64,000 nucleotides of DNA from an uncultured bacterium (GCA_938074205.1 CALJES010000011.1:62001-126000); one strand, 5' to 3'. Counted from the first letter of the stretch, positions 27,551 through 36,380 are shown. Program-made: numbers and translations. The notes: generated by a model from the letters alone, not told the origin.

Positions 27551-27703
27551 TTGTCATCTCTCCCCACTTTAAAGATTTTACTTCGGTGGGCACAAAAATG
27601 CCTACCCACCCGCTATGCTATTTTGCCTATTGCATTGATTTCTCCTTCAAACGGAATATTCACCGACACGCAGAACGCCAAAGAAGCGGGTCTTCCGATT
27701 AGG

Positions 27704-28696
27704 CTATTGGGGCTTCGATATTGGTGCATCTTTTAGCGGAGGCTCGTGAATATGTGCCGGTTTTATCGCGGACCACACCAGTGGAAGAGATGCCAGCAGT
27801 ACCAATCCGACAATTGCAGTCGAGATTATCTCCTGCCGACTCAACTTAAAGTGTTTCCAATTTGCTGCCAGAACACACGCAGCCAAAACAATCAACGCGG
27901 GCAGCGACGGCAGTAATCCGAACAACACAGCCAGCATACCGGCGGTCATACCGATGAACACGTACCAATAGTTGCGGATGCCGTCCATTGCCAATTTGTG
28001 CACGGCCGAAAATACCAGCGCCATAAACAGGAAGTCGCCCGGGCCTACTAGGACTTGCGGGGCAAACGTTCCCGTTCCTGCAGCAGGAACAGGTGCTCCT
28101 ACTGCCATTGCCACCTCCGGCGCCTTCTTGAGCATCGTCGAAACCGGACCCTGGGTTACAGTCCAGAAATCTATATATGCTGCGAACATTACAACAGGCA
28201 AGAGCAGATTCTTGTCGCGCACAAGCAAGCTTACAGCATATCCCAAGCTGCAAGCTGTCGAAATTATCGCAAGCTGCATAGGTATGCGCAGAATAGTTGA
28301 GTAGGCACCCACAATGTATAAAGCTTCTCTTAGATTGGGACTCCTACCAATCTTCGCGCTGATACCGGATTGCTTCACGATAAGCAGTCCAAGAAGCAAC
28401 GCCGCAGCAACACTGCCGAGCAATACAGCAGCTGCACCTTGCCAAGTCAACCTGAGTCGGCTGAAATAATACACCAGTGCAATTTGCACAGCCATAAAGG
28501 CTACTGTAGGGGCAGCCATTAGAATCATCCCCGCAATTGTGAGGAGAACTACGGCAAACGGAGGTGCTAAGTGCACCAATCCGTCGATAACACTGATAAG
28601 TACAGGCAAAAAGGTCGCCCTCGGCACAAGAATCCAGAGGGCAACGTATGCCGCCACCGATAAAGCTAAACATGCTCCCGTAGATTTCACTCGCAA
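27704..28696 (-). CDS. Presenilin/signal-peptide-peptidase-like membrane protein (MEROPS A22-like)
   Basis: A 330-aa protein with nine or ten hydrophobic helices and no recognised bacterial family. The late helices carry, in order, AYIDFW (Asp176), VGPGDFLF (Asp221) and LPAL (266-268). These match the three signatures of intramembrane aspartyl proteases: a catalytic Asp in helix 6 (usually YD), GxGD in helix 7 and PAL at the start of helix 9. The 45-residue gap to GxGD and 45 residues on to PAL are close to archaeal presenilin homologues. Differences: Y-I-D in place of Y-D, and an Ala/Pro-rich loop of about 35 residues between the two helices. The function would be to cleave membrane helices or signal peptides. 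TTG start with GAGGG upstream. The call is by motif only. Confidence 0.62.
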   Translation of the reverse strand: MRVKSTGACLALSVAAYVALWILVPRATFLPVLISVIDGLVHLAPPFAVVLLTIAGMILMAAPTVAFMAVQIALVYYFSRLRLTWQGAAAVLLGSVAAALLLGLLIVKQSGISAKIGRSPNLREALYIVGAYSTILRIPMQLAIISTACSLGYAVSLLVRDKNLLLPVVMFAAYIDFWTVTQGPVSTMLKKAPEVAMAVGAPVPAAGTGTFAPQVLVGPGDFLFMALVFSAVHKLAMDGIRNYWYVFIGMTAGMLAVLFGLLPSLPALIVLAACVLAANWKHFKLSRQEIISTAIVGLVLLASLPLVWSAIKPAHIHEPPLKDAPISKPQ

Positions 28697-28880
28697 CGGG
28701 CTATTACCCTCAGTAAAGCAAGTATCAATACGCAGAATATCTTCGTGTGAAGCACACGGCTACGTGCCGAACTTTAGATCGTGAGGCAAAACAGACACGT
28801 CGGCGGTGAAAAGTGCCGTTCAAAAAGACGCCTCATGTTGCCTCTTGGTTCCCTCCGGAATCGGCCGGGCAATCAGCCTT

Positions 28881-28909
28881 TTGACAGTGATTATACCACG
28901 GGGTACAAT
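28881..28909 (+). promoter_or_regulatory. Strong sigma-70 promoter of the ANTAR two-component operon
   Basis: Consensus TTGACA (28881-28886), 17-base spacer, TACAAT (28904-28909). The leader to ATG 28975 is about 60 bases. Six-base complementary arms (CAGCCT, 28924-28929, and AGGCTG, 28962-28967) flank the region just before the ribosome site and could weakly mask it. Confidence 0.85.
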
Positions 28910-28974
28910 GACGAAAGGAAATCAGCCTGCGTGAGCGACGTGATCTTCCAAAGTTTTCCGAGGCTGGAGAGAAA

Positions 28975-29550
28975 ATGAGCAAGATCCGGATAGTAATTGC
29001 TGACGACGAAGCAATCATACGCATGGACCTCAAGACGATACTGGAAGAAATGGGACACGAGGTCGTAGGCGAAGCTGCCGACGGTGCGAAGGCAATCGAG
29101 ATAACAAGAGCCTTGAGGCCCGACGTTGTCATTATGGATATAAAGATGCCTGTGCTCGACGGTCTCGACGCAGCGAAGGTAATCTCAGAAGAGAAAATAG
29201 CACCCGTAGTCCTGCTCACGGCGTATTCAGACAAGGAGTTAGTGGAGAGAGCCAAGGATGCCGGAGTTTTCGGCTACCTGGTGAAACCGTTTCAGGAATC
29301 GGATCTGCTTCCCGCTATAGAAATTGCGATTTCGCGATACCTCGAAATGCAGGAGCTTGAATCGACTGTTAGCGACTTGGAGGAAAAGCTCGAAACGCGC
29401 AAGTTGGTTGACCGCGCGAAAGGTATACTGATGGACAAGTACAAGATCACAGAGGCGGAGGCTTTCAGACGCATTCAGCAGCAGAGCATGAACCAGCGCC
29501 GCCCAATGAAGGAGATAGCGCAAGCTATAATTATCGCAAACGAAGTGTAG
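28975..29550 (+). CDS. ANTAR-domain response regulator (AmiR/NasR/EutV type)
   Basis: A 191-aa response regulator. The receiver domain (residues 1-118) has the acidic pair DDE at 10-12, phospho-acceptor Asp55 in MDIKMP, the T at 83 and Lys105 in LVKPF. A coiled linker (about 118-135) joins an ANTAR domain (about 137-190) with DRAKGILMDKYKITEAEAFRRIQQQSM. ANTAR domains bind RNA and act as antiterminators on mRNAs that contain a pair of small hairpins. The start has GGAGAG three bases before it. Followed 55 bases later by a GAF histidine kinase, forming a likely EutV-EutW-like pair. The target transcripts are not identifiable here. Confidence 0.92.
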   Translation: MSKIRIVIADDEAIIRMDLKTILEEMGHEVVGEAADGAKAIEITRALRPDVVIMDIKMPVLDGLDAAKVISEEKIAPVVLLTAYSDKELVERAKDAGVFGYLVKPFQESDLLPAIEIAISRYLEMQELESTVSDLEEKLETRKLVDRAKGILMDKYKITEAEAFRRIQQQSMNQRRPMKEIAQAIIIANEV

Positions 29551-29605
29551 AACCGACTTCCCACCGCTAGCAAACGAACAGAGCATAGCTCCTGAGGCAA
29601 AAGCC

Positions 29606-31333
29606 TTGAGTCCCTGGAGAAAGCGCAGTACAAGTGAACAAGAAGCAACGGCAGCAACCCTTAGAGAACTTCCGCCCGAGCAGGAGCTGGAAGCCCTGCG
29701 ACTCCGCGTGGCTGACCTGGAAAAGCGGGTAGCCGAAGCTACGTTGGAGGCAGATGCTCTTCGAGAGATAGGTCAAGCTATCGGCTCGATGCTTAACATA
29801 GATGAAATGCTGCGTCAGGTGGCTGAGATTGTAGTAAAGGTCACCGGAACTGATCTGTGCCTTATTTACCTCCTTGACGAAACCGGTAAGGAGCTGGTCC
29901 TGCGAGGGGCAAGTGGCGACACTAAAGACGTGGTCGGCAAGATCCGGCTGAAGGTAGGCGAAGGCATCACCGGCTGGGTTGCGCAACAGGGCACACACGT
30001 AGTTCTACCTAGAGAAGCATGGCGAGACTCCAGATTCAAACGTGTTCCTCTATCACAGGACACTTACCACTCCATGCTTTCCGTTCCACTGCGCGGACAG
30101 AACGGACTGGTAGGCGTGATCAATGTTCGCACCGATCCGCCACACGAATACACAAGAGTTCAGATTAGCCTGTTGGATTCTATTGCCCGCCAAGTGGGCG
30201 GAGCCGTTGAAAACTACAACACCTACCGCAGGGTTGAACAGAAAGCGTCCCGCCTTTCGACCCTTTCTGAAATCAGTCGTCGGATCACGTCAGATATGTA
30301 TCTCGAGGAGATACTGCAGCTGATTGTGGCGATGACGGCTGAAACTATGAACTTTAAGATATGCTCCATAATGCTGTTAGACGAATCGAAGCAAGAACTG
30401 GTTATCAAGGCAACGCAATCAAAGAGTCGCGCCTACACTAAGAAACCGAACGTGAAGTTGACGGAATCGGTGGCCGGTAGAGCAGTGTTGGAGCGTCGGC
30501 CAATAACGATCCGCGACGTCCGCAAAACGCCGGGCTACCAGTATCCGGATATAGCTCGCAAAGAGGGGCTATGTTCGCTGATCTCGCTACCGCTCATGGT
30601 GAAAAACGACATAATTGGCGTTCTTAACTGCTACACGGGCACTCCACACGACTTTACAGAAGACGAAATCAACCTTTGTACTGCTGTGGCAAACCAAGCT
30701 GCAATATCAATACAAAACGCGCGGCTGCTAGTGCAGACGGCCGTTTTGCAGGAAATGCATCACCGTGTCAAGAACAGCCTTCAGACAATAGCCAGTCTGC
30801 TGCGACTACAGTTGAAACTCGGCAAGGTTGATTCACTCGAAAAAGCTCTTATTCAAAGCATAAACCGCATCCAGTCTATCGCCTCAGTGCACGAGCTGCT
30901 ATCCAGCGAACACTTGGATGACGTGCCGATCCGACGGCTTGCTGATACAATCCTATCTGGAACCGTTAGCAGCTTGCTGCCCGAAGAAGGAAATGTGCGG
31001 CTTTCAGTTGAGGGAGAGGACTTTTTGCTGCCAAGTGGTCAAGCGACCTACGTGGCTCTTATCCTAAACGAACTTCTACAAAACGCTGTCGAGCACGGAA
31101 TCAAGGGAGCCCTCGGAACCGAGCTCAGCATACGATTTGGCCGAGACGAAGACAACGTCATAATTGAAGTGGTCAACGATGGTGACCAGCTTCCGTCTGA
31201 CTTTGATGTGCGCAGCCACAGGAAACTTGGGTTGCGCATCGTTGAGAGCCTAGTCCGGGACAACCTGCTCGGAGACTTCTCTATGACAAGCGAAAACGGG
31301 CGCACACGAGCGACAGTTACATTTCCCAGATAA
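29606..31333 (+). CDS. GAF-domain sensor histidine kinase (HisKA_2, EutW/PdtaS-like)
   Basis: A 575-aa soluble kinase without membrane segments. A coiled coil (about 25-55) is followed by two GAF domains (about 55-210 and 230-375), which bind small ligands or cofactors. The HisKA_2 phospho-acceptor motif MHHRVKNSLQTIASLL lies at residues 384-399, with the His at 385 or 386. A C-terminal HATPase_c domain (about 465-575) has LILNELLQNAVEHG as N-box. This layout is typical of the partner kinases of ANTAR regulators. The TTG start at 29606 has GAGG nine bases upstream. Cognate regulator is the preceding gene. Confidence 0.9.
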   Translation: MSPWRKRSTSEQEATAATLRELPPEQELEALRLRVADLEKRVAEATLEADALREIGQAIGSMLNIDEMLRQVAEIVVKVTGTDLCLIYLLDETGKELVLRGASGDTKDVVGKIRLKVGEGITGWVAQQGTHVVLPREAWRDSRFKRVPLSQDTYHSMLSVPLRGQNGLVGVINVRTDPPHEYTRVQISLLDSIARQVGGAVENYNTYRRVEQKASRLSTLSEISRRITSDMYLEEILQLIVAMTAETMNFKICSIMLLDESKQELVIKATQSKSRAYTKKPNVKLTESVAGRAVLERRPITIRDVRKTPGYQYPDIARKEGLCSLISLPLMVKNDIIGVLNCYTGTPHDFTEDEINLCTAVANQAAISIQNARLLVQTAVLQEMHHRVKNSLQTIASLLRLQLKLGKVDSLEKALIQSINRIQSIASVHELLSSEHLDDVPIRRLADTILSGTVSSLLPEEGNVRLSVEGEDFLLPSGQATYVALILNELLQNAVEHGIKGALGTELSIRFGRDEDNVIIEVVNDGDQLPSDFDVRSHRKLGLRIVESLVRDNLLGDFSMTSENGRTRATVTFPR

Positions 31334-31383
31334 ACCACGCCTTGCGCTCGGTACGCCCGTCTAAGTTTTCGGCTTGAGCAGGC

Positions 31384-31980
31384 TTACTTCTTTGCTGCGG
31401 CAAACCTGGTGGCAACGTTGTCCCAGTTGACCAAGTTCCACCACGCCTCGATCCAATCGGTGCGCCTGTTCTGATATTTTAGGTAATAGGCATGCTCCCA
31501 AACGTCCAGAACCAACAGTGGTACCAATCCCATTACCGTCTGCTTCTGATGGTTTTCGATGTTGGCTATGTAAAGCTTCTTGAAGTGATCACTCCAACCT
31601 AGTACAGCCCAACCGCTTCCCTCGACTGCTGCAGCAGCCGCACTGAATTGCTTCTTGAAGTTCTCGAAATTGCCGAAGTCTTTCTCTATTTGTGCGGCAA
31701 GCTCACCGGATGGTTCGCCTCCCGCATTGGGTGCCATATTCTCCCAGAAAATCGTGTGAAGTTCGTTGCCGGATGCGTGGAAAGCAAGTTGTCTTTCCCA
31801 GTGTTGGATGAGCGCAAAATCGCCTGATTGGCGCGCGGCGGTCAGCATTTCCTCAGCCTTGTTTTGGCCGGCCACATACGCCGCGTGGTGCTTGTCGTGA
31901 TGAAGCCTTACGGTGGCTTCATCGTAGTAGGGCTCGAGCGCGTTGTAATCATAAGGTAGAGGTGGTAATTCGTGTGCCAT
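31384..31980 (-). CDS. sodA: Superoxide dismutase, Fe/Mn family
   Basis: A 198-aa Fe/Mn superoxide dismutase, which converts superoxide to oxygen and peroxide in the cytoplasm. Metal ligands fit the family: His27 in LHHDKHH, His74 in NELHTIFW, and the Asp and His in LDVWEHAYYL. The usual GGHxNH block is SGNELH here, as in some anaerobe and soil-lineage members. Manganese versus iron use cannot be decided by eye. ATG 31980 has AAGGAGG upstream. A palindrome (32001-32012) sits close to the likely transcription start and may be an operator. The stop converges with the GAF kinase gene across 50 bases. Confidence 0.95.
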   Translation of the reverse strand: MAHELPPLPYDYNALEPYYDEATVRLHHDKHHAAYVAGQNKAEEMLTAARQSGDFALIQHWERQLAFHASGNELHTIFWENMAPNAGGEPSGELAAQIEKDFGNFENFKKQFSAAAAAVEGSGWAVLGWSDHFKKLYIANIENHQKQTVMGLVPLLVLDVWEHAYYLKYQNRRTDWIEAWWNLVNWDNVATRFAAAKK

Positions 31981-32000
31981 ATTATCCTCCTTCGCGATAT

Positions 32001-32043
32001 GACAAATTTGTCTTACTCATACCCAATTTGCCCCAGAAATCAA
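32001..32043 (-). promoter_or_regulatory. Candidate sodA promoter with palindromic operator
   Basis: On the minus strand TTGATT (32043-32038), 16-base spacer, TATGAG (32021-32016), then the perfect 12-base palindrome GACAAATTTGTC (32012-32001), which would straddle the transcription start. The -10 is a weak match. Confidence 0.4.
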
Positions 32044-32149
32044 TCCTGGTGCCGCCGGACTAATCCTTAATATGCAAAGGAAATATCTCCTCAAACAAAT
32101 AAGTTGACAACAGCCGGAAAACTAAGCCAAAAGGAGAGGGTTAGCGGAA

Positions 32150-34168
32150 ATGAAAAAACTTCTTGTTGTCCTAGTTGCCTTGTTTGTGCTGCTGTCGACT
32201 GCGTGCACGGCAACCACACTTACTTACGTAGATCTCGTCAAGATGCTAACGGACTTGGAAGGTTTGTCCGTACTACCAGTGCCGGGCGAGTACGGTAGGC
32301 AGTGGTCCAGTTACGACCGAGCAAGCAGATACGACGAGACAACCGGTAAATATGTCGCGTGGGAAGCCAACGGCGACGGACACGGCATCATTCGCCGAGA
32401 GGGCAACTTGCAAGTCTTTGCAGAGATAGAGGGTCCTGGGTGTATATGGAGAATATGGTCTGCGAAGCCTGAGGATGGACGTGTGATGATATACCTCGAC
32501 GGCTCAGACAAGCCTGCAGTAGACCTACCTTTCAGAGCCTACTTCGATCGAAAGCATAGACCATTTGTATACCCCGCGCTGGTTCACTATACCGCGTCGG
32601 GCGCTAACTGCTATGTGCCTATACCATTTCAAAAGTCCTGCAAAATCGTTGCGGAAGACGGATGGGGAGCGTACTATCACTTTACATACTCGGTGTTCCC
32701 CAAGGGCACGATTGTGCCGACCTTCACCAGATCACTGTCTGGGGAAGCCCTGCTTGCGCTCGAAGAAGCAAACCGCAAACTAACGCAGGGCCTCGGCACT
32801 GACCCGGCAGGCGTGCGCACAGGGTTGATAACTCTAACCAGACGTTTGTCGATACCTGCCGGAAGATCAGCCGTTGTCGCTCAGATAAGCGGTCCACGAG
32901 CCATCACTGCTATCAAGTTGAAAGTGGGCAAAGACGTGGCAGATGCCGCATGGACTAGACTTCGCGAGCTTGTCCTGAAGATCACATGGGATGATGACAA
33001 GAAACCAAGCGTATGGTGTCCGCTGGGCGATTTCTTTGGCACAGCTCCGGGAATCAACCTTTATAAGTCGCTTCCGCTTGGGATGACGGAAGATGATTTT
33101 TACTGCTACTGGTATATGCCCTTTGCGAAGAAAGCACGGGTTGAGTTGGTAAATGACGGCAAAGAAGCTGCCGATTTGGAAATCAGCATCAGCCATGCAC
33201 CTCTGACAAAGCCTGTGGAGCAGCTCGGCAGATTCCATGCCAAGTGGCACCGCGATGCATTCCTGCCAGAGGAACCGGAGCGCTGGATCGACTGGACAAT
33301 GCTAAAGACCACCGGCTTGGGCCGCTATTGCGGAGTTATGCTCCACGTTTGGAATCCTAAGGGCGGATGGTGGGGCGAAGGTGACGAGAAGTTCTTCGTA
33401 GACGGCGAGAAATTCCCATCAACGATCGGCACAGGTTCTGAAGACTACTTCGGCTACGCTTGGTGCAATCCGCAGCTTTTTCAGAACGCGTATCACAACC
33501 AGACATTCAATCAAAACTCGAACGCCGGCAACGTTTCAGTCAATCGATGGCACATTACCGACAACGTTCCGTTCCATAAGTCGTTCGAGGGTTGCATTGA
33601 AAAATATTATCCGAATGACCGCCCGACACTGTATGCAGCCGTGGCATATTGGTACCAAGCTGCTGGGCAAGAGGATCCGTACGAGGAAGTGCCCGTTAGT
33701 GAACGAGTCGGATACTACGAGTCTCCTCCGTATATTGTACAGGGTGCGCTTGAGGGAGAAAGACTGCGGGTACTGTCGTGCACAGCAGGGCAGACCTCAG
33801 TTCAAGATATGGGCGGTTTTGAAGGAGAGTGGAGCGGATATGCTCACCTGTGGTGGACAGGTGCGTCGCCTGGAGCTAAGTTAGACCTTGCCGTCCGAAC
33901 CCGACAGGCCGGCACCTACTCGCTGAAAGCTCGTCTCACCAAAGCGCCGGACTACGGCATAGTTCAGCTCTACCTGGACGGCCAGAAGCTGGGCGATCCG
34001 ATAGATCTTTACGCAGACAAGGTTGTGCCTACCGACGAAATACCGCTCGGCACTTTGAAACTGAGTTCCGGAGAGCACAAACTCACAGTCGAGATAGTCG
34101 GAGCGAACGAGAAAGCCCAAAAGGCGTATATGTTCGGCTTGGACTACATCAAGCTCGACAAGCAATAA
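32150..34168 (+). CDS. DUF2961 protein (GH172 family), exported
   Basis: A 672-aa exported protein. GGAGAGGG lies upstream of ATG 32150; the signal peptide covers about residues 1-23. The DUF2961 signature is clear: the N-terminal GPGCIWRIWSA, then CPLGDFFGTAPG near 285, FFVDGEKFPSTIGTGSEDYFGYAW near 415, and YHNQTF. DUF2961 has been renamed GH172 after a member was shown to be an inulobiose/difructose anhydride-forming and arabinofuranose-type hydrolase. The Glu of GTGSEDYF is a catalytic candidate. A C-terminal beta-sandwich (about 545-672) resembles carbohydrate-binding modules. Likely acts outside the cytoplasm on fructans, arabinans or similar. Its exact substrate is unknown. A terminator follows. 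Confidence 0.85.
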   Translation: MKKLLVVLVALFVLLSTACTATTLTYVDLVKMLTDLEGLSVLPVPGEYGRQWSSYDRASRYDETTGKYVAWEANGDGHGIIRREGNLQVFAEIEGPGCIWRIWSAKPEDGRVMIYLDGSDKPAVDLPFRAYFDRKHRPFVYPALVHYTASGANCYVPIPFQKSCKIVAEDGWGAYYHFTYSVFPKGTIVPTFTRSLSGEALLALEEANRKLTQGLGTDPAGVRTGLITLTRRLSIPAGRSAVVAQISGPRAITAIKLKVGKDVADAAWTRLRELVLKITWDDDKKPSVWCPLGDFFGTAPGINLYKSLPLGMTEDDFYCYWYMPFAKKARVELVNDGKEAADLEISISHAPLTKPVEQLGRFHAKWHRDAFLPEEPERWIDWTMLKTTGLGRYCGVMLHVWNPKGGWWGEGDEKFFVDGEKFPSTIGTGSEDYFGYAWCNPQLFQNAYHNQTFNQNSNAGNVSVNRWHITDNVPFHKSFEGCIEKYYPNDRPTLYAAVAYWYQAAGQEDPYEEVPVSERVGYYESPPYIVQGALEGERLRVLSCTAGQTSVQDMGGFEGEWSGYAHLWWTGASPGAKLDLAVRTRQAGTYSLKARLTKAPDYGIVQLYLDGQKLGDPIDLYADKVVPTDEIPLGTLKLSSGEHKLTVEIVGANEKAQKAYMFGLDYIKLDKQ

Positions 34169-34197
34169 TCGGAAAAGTGCCAACTAGAGGATATGTG

Positions 34198-34240
34198 GAG
34201 CACCTGGTCAGGCACTGAGCCATTCGTCCAGGTGCTCTTT
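34198..34240 (+). terminator. Rho-independent terminator overlapping the end of the opposite gene
   Basis: A perfect 10-bp stem (34198-34207 with 34228-34237) followed by TTT. It lies 30 bases past the DUF2961 stop, and its right arm is inside the last codons of the minus-strand aldolase-like gene. Confidence 0.7.
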
Positions 34241-35314
34241 CACAAATGTATCGTCGTTGAGGTGCGAATAGGCTTTGTAAACTCGGTCGATCTCCTCACT
34301 CTGGCCTGGGCTTAGCGTCTCTTTCGGATCCAGACACCATATTCCCTCCAACAAACCCTGTCGCCGCAAAACCTCGTGTAGACCCGCGATGCAACCGGCA
34401 AAGTTATTTGCAGCGTCGAAGAAAGCAGCGTTGCAGTCTGTAATCTGGGCGGCAAGGATAAGCATTTCCATTGGAACGCCTTCGCCACTTGCAGCAATGG
34501 TGTGGCATTGTTCAAGCAGTTCAACTGCCTTCCTAGTCCAGACAGACCAGTGGCCCAGCAACCCTCCTACTATTCTTCGCTCGACGGGTTTGCCGTTGAC
34601 GACGAATCGGTATGGTGTCAAAAGATCAATTACGATATTGTCGTCGTTGCCGGTGTAGAGCGCTACATCGTCCCTGCCTGATTCTGCGACGGCGCGCACG
34701 ACATCGAGCGTTTGATAGCGATTGAATGGCGCGATCTTGATTGCAACGACGTTTTTGATCTCGAGAAACCTTCTCCAAAAGGAGTATGTCAGTTGCGGTC
34801 CGCCAACAGCTCTCTGCAGATAAAAACCCACTAGCGGAATAATCTGCGCTACCGCCTTGCAATGTTCAACAAGTGCTTCCTCGGAAGCGTCGCTCATAGC
34901 GGCTAGGCTCAAGAGTCCCGCGTGGTAGCCCAACTCGCGCAGCTTTTCGGCTTCTCCAACTGCTTGATCAGTCCTGCCGCAGATACCTCCTATGCGGATT
35001 AGAGGATTGTTTGTCCATGTAGAACCTTGACCGCCGCACAAGCCTTCTGCGCGAAGGGCGTCTAGCCTATCCATTTCATCCCTTCCAAGCTCAAGCAGGG
35101 GCTCAAAAAGGCCAATTTTGGGATCTCGAATTGCAAACTGCGTGGTGTGGACGCCTATTGCTATACCTCCAGCCCCTGCAGCGGCGTAATATCGCCAGAG
35201 AGCTCGCTGGCGACGCTCGTCTAGCTTTCGATCTGCCGTGAGGGCGAGGGGGCTTGCGGGAATAACGACCCCTTTTCGCAATAGCTCCCAGTGTGTGTTG
35301 CTACACGAATTCAT
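34208..35314 (-). CDS. DHDPS/NAL-family (DapA-like) aldolase
   Basis: A 368-aa TIM-barrel lyase of the dihydrodipicolinate synthase/N-acetylneuraminate lyase superfamily. The fold begins with LLRKGVVIPASPLALTADR. The Schiff-base lysine is in VVAIKIAPFNRYQT near residue 200. The GGxxT active-site block near the N-terminus is IAIGVHTTQF. It is longer than DapA (about 290 aa), with an extra C-terminal helical part, so it is not a housekeeping DapA. Superfamily members cleave or make pyruvate-containing sugar acids. Downstream of a lyase it may act on a 2-keto-3-deoxy acid. ATG 35314 is chosen; a start at 35389 would overlap the upstream gene by 53 bases. It is the fourth gene of the operon. Confidence 0.75.
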   Translation of the reverse strand: MNSCSNTHWELLRKGVVIPASPLALTADRKLDERRQRALWRYYAAAGAGGIAIGVHTTQFAIRDPKIGLFEPLLELGRDEMDRLDALRAEGLCGGQGSTWTNNPLIRIGGICGRTDQAVGEAEKLRELGYHAGLLSLAAMSDASEEALVEHCKAVAQIIPLVGFYLQRAVGGPQLTYSFWRRFLEIKNVVAIKIAPFNRYQTLDVVRAVAESGRDDVALYTGNDDNIVIDLLTPYRFVVNGKPVERRIVGGLLGHWSVWTRKAVELLEQCHTIAASGEGVPMEMLILAAQITDCNAAFFDAANNFAGCIAGLHEVLRRQGLLEGIWCLDPKETLSPGQSEEIDRVYKAYSHLNDDTFVKEHLDEWLSA

Positions 35315-35336
35315 ACAGCGTGCCGTACTTTGAGAA

Positions 35337-36380
35337 TTAGAACTTGCCGTTCCGTGTTTCGAAATGTGTCGGCTTGCCGAGAGTCTCACCGCCCGCCATA
35401 ATCCAGGCAGCTACCCATTCTATAAGCTTACGAACAGGCACTCGAGGATAGCCGAACAATTGATGTCCAAGCTGACCATTAGAAAGCAACGCATCAGAAG
35501 CCTCAGAACCGACTAGCTTTGGCTCACGGCCCATAAGCTGGCCGAAAAGTTGTGCAGCCCGCCTGACGCTGACTGTTTCGGGTCCGGCAATGTTGACAAC
35601 AAACGGCGGGCTCGATGCCTTAGCCAGCGTTTGAAGCGCCATTGCATTGGCATCCCCTTGCCATATCACGTTTACAACTCCCATCGCTACATCCACAGGT
35701 TCTCCTGTCCAAACCTTTTGAGCAATGTCTACCAACACTCCGTAACGCAGTTCGTTCGAGTAATTAAGGCGAACAATGCTCACTGGCATATTGTATGCCC
35801 GGCTGAAGTGCTCAAAAACACGCTCTCGGGCGAGCGCGCTCCACGCGTACTCACCTTCGGGATTCGGCTCGTCAGTCTCGACAGAGCCGCCGGACCAAAG
35901 AGGAACCAATCCGTAGATGTTGCCGGTCGAGAAAGCCGTTATACGGCTGTTTCGAAACTTGCGGCACACAGCCCCAGGCAGATATGCGTTCAAAGCCCAG
36001 GTGAGAGCTTGATTCTCGGTCGAGCCGAACTTCATACCCACCATATAAACCACGTTAGCCGCATCGGGCAATGAATTCAATTGGGCTTCATTCAGTAGGT
36101 CGCACCTAATCGTCTCCACTCCGACCCCGCTAAGCCTACTCTGCTGCTCAGAAGAAGGGAACAGGTCCACTCCTATAACTCTGCGATCTATTCCAGCCTC
36201 ATCGAATGCCCGCTTTGCCATGCGAGCCAGGCTCGGGCCCATCTTTCCTCCGCATCCGAGCACTATCAGGTCGCCATCTAGCCCAGCCAGTGTTTCGACT
36301 ACTCTCGGCGCCGGCCGACTGATCATTTCTTCTAATTGCTCAACTGATGTTATCTCACCTGTCACTGCGATGCTTTCCAA
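35337..36380 (-). CDS. NAD-dependent epimerase/dehydratase-like SDR with altered active site
   Basis: A 347-aa extended SDR-type protein. The Rossmann motif is VLGCGGKMGPSLARMA near residue 40, followed by the DLFP acidic end of strand 2 and STGNIYG. At the position of the catalytic YxxxK it has EYAWSALARERVFE, so Tyr is present but Lys is replaced by Ala. Close homologues in environmental genomes may share this. The enzyme may have another mechanism or bind NAD without the usual oxidation. The start is unclear: TTG 36380 lies two bases after GGAGG, while GTG 36365 is 17 bases off. Gene order (lyase, this gene, aldolase) suggests it acts on a sugar-acid intermediate. Confidence 0.7.
   Translation of the reverse strand: MESIAVTGEITSVEQLEEMISRPAPRVVETLAGLDGDLIVLGCGGKMGPSLARMAKRAFDEAGIDRRVIGVDLFPSSEQQSRLSGVGVETIRCDLLNEAQLNSLPDAANVVYMVGMKFGSTENQALTWALNAYLPGAVCRKFRNSRITAFSTGNIYGLVPLWSGGSVETDEPNPEGEYAWSALARERVFEHFSRAYNMPVSIVRLNYSNELRYGVLVDIAQKVWTGEPVDVAMGVVNVIWQGDANAMALQTLAKASSPPFVVNIAGPETVSVRRAAQLFGQLMGREPKLVGSEASDALLSNGQLGHQLFGYPRVPVRKLIEWVAAWIMAGGETLGKPTHFETRNGKF

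Noticed and set aside
32104-32132. TTGACA before the exported DUF2961 gene
   Set aside because: No -10-like hexamer at 16-18 bases downstream.
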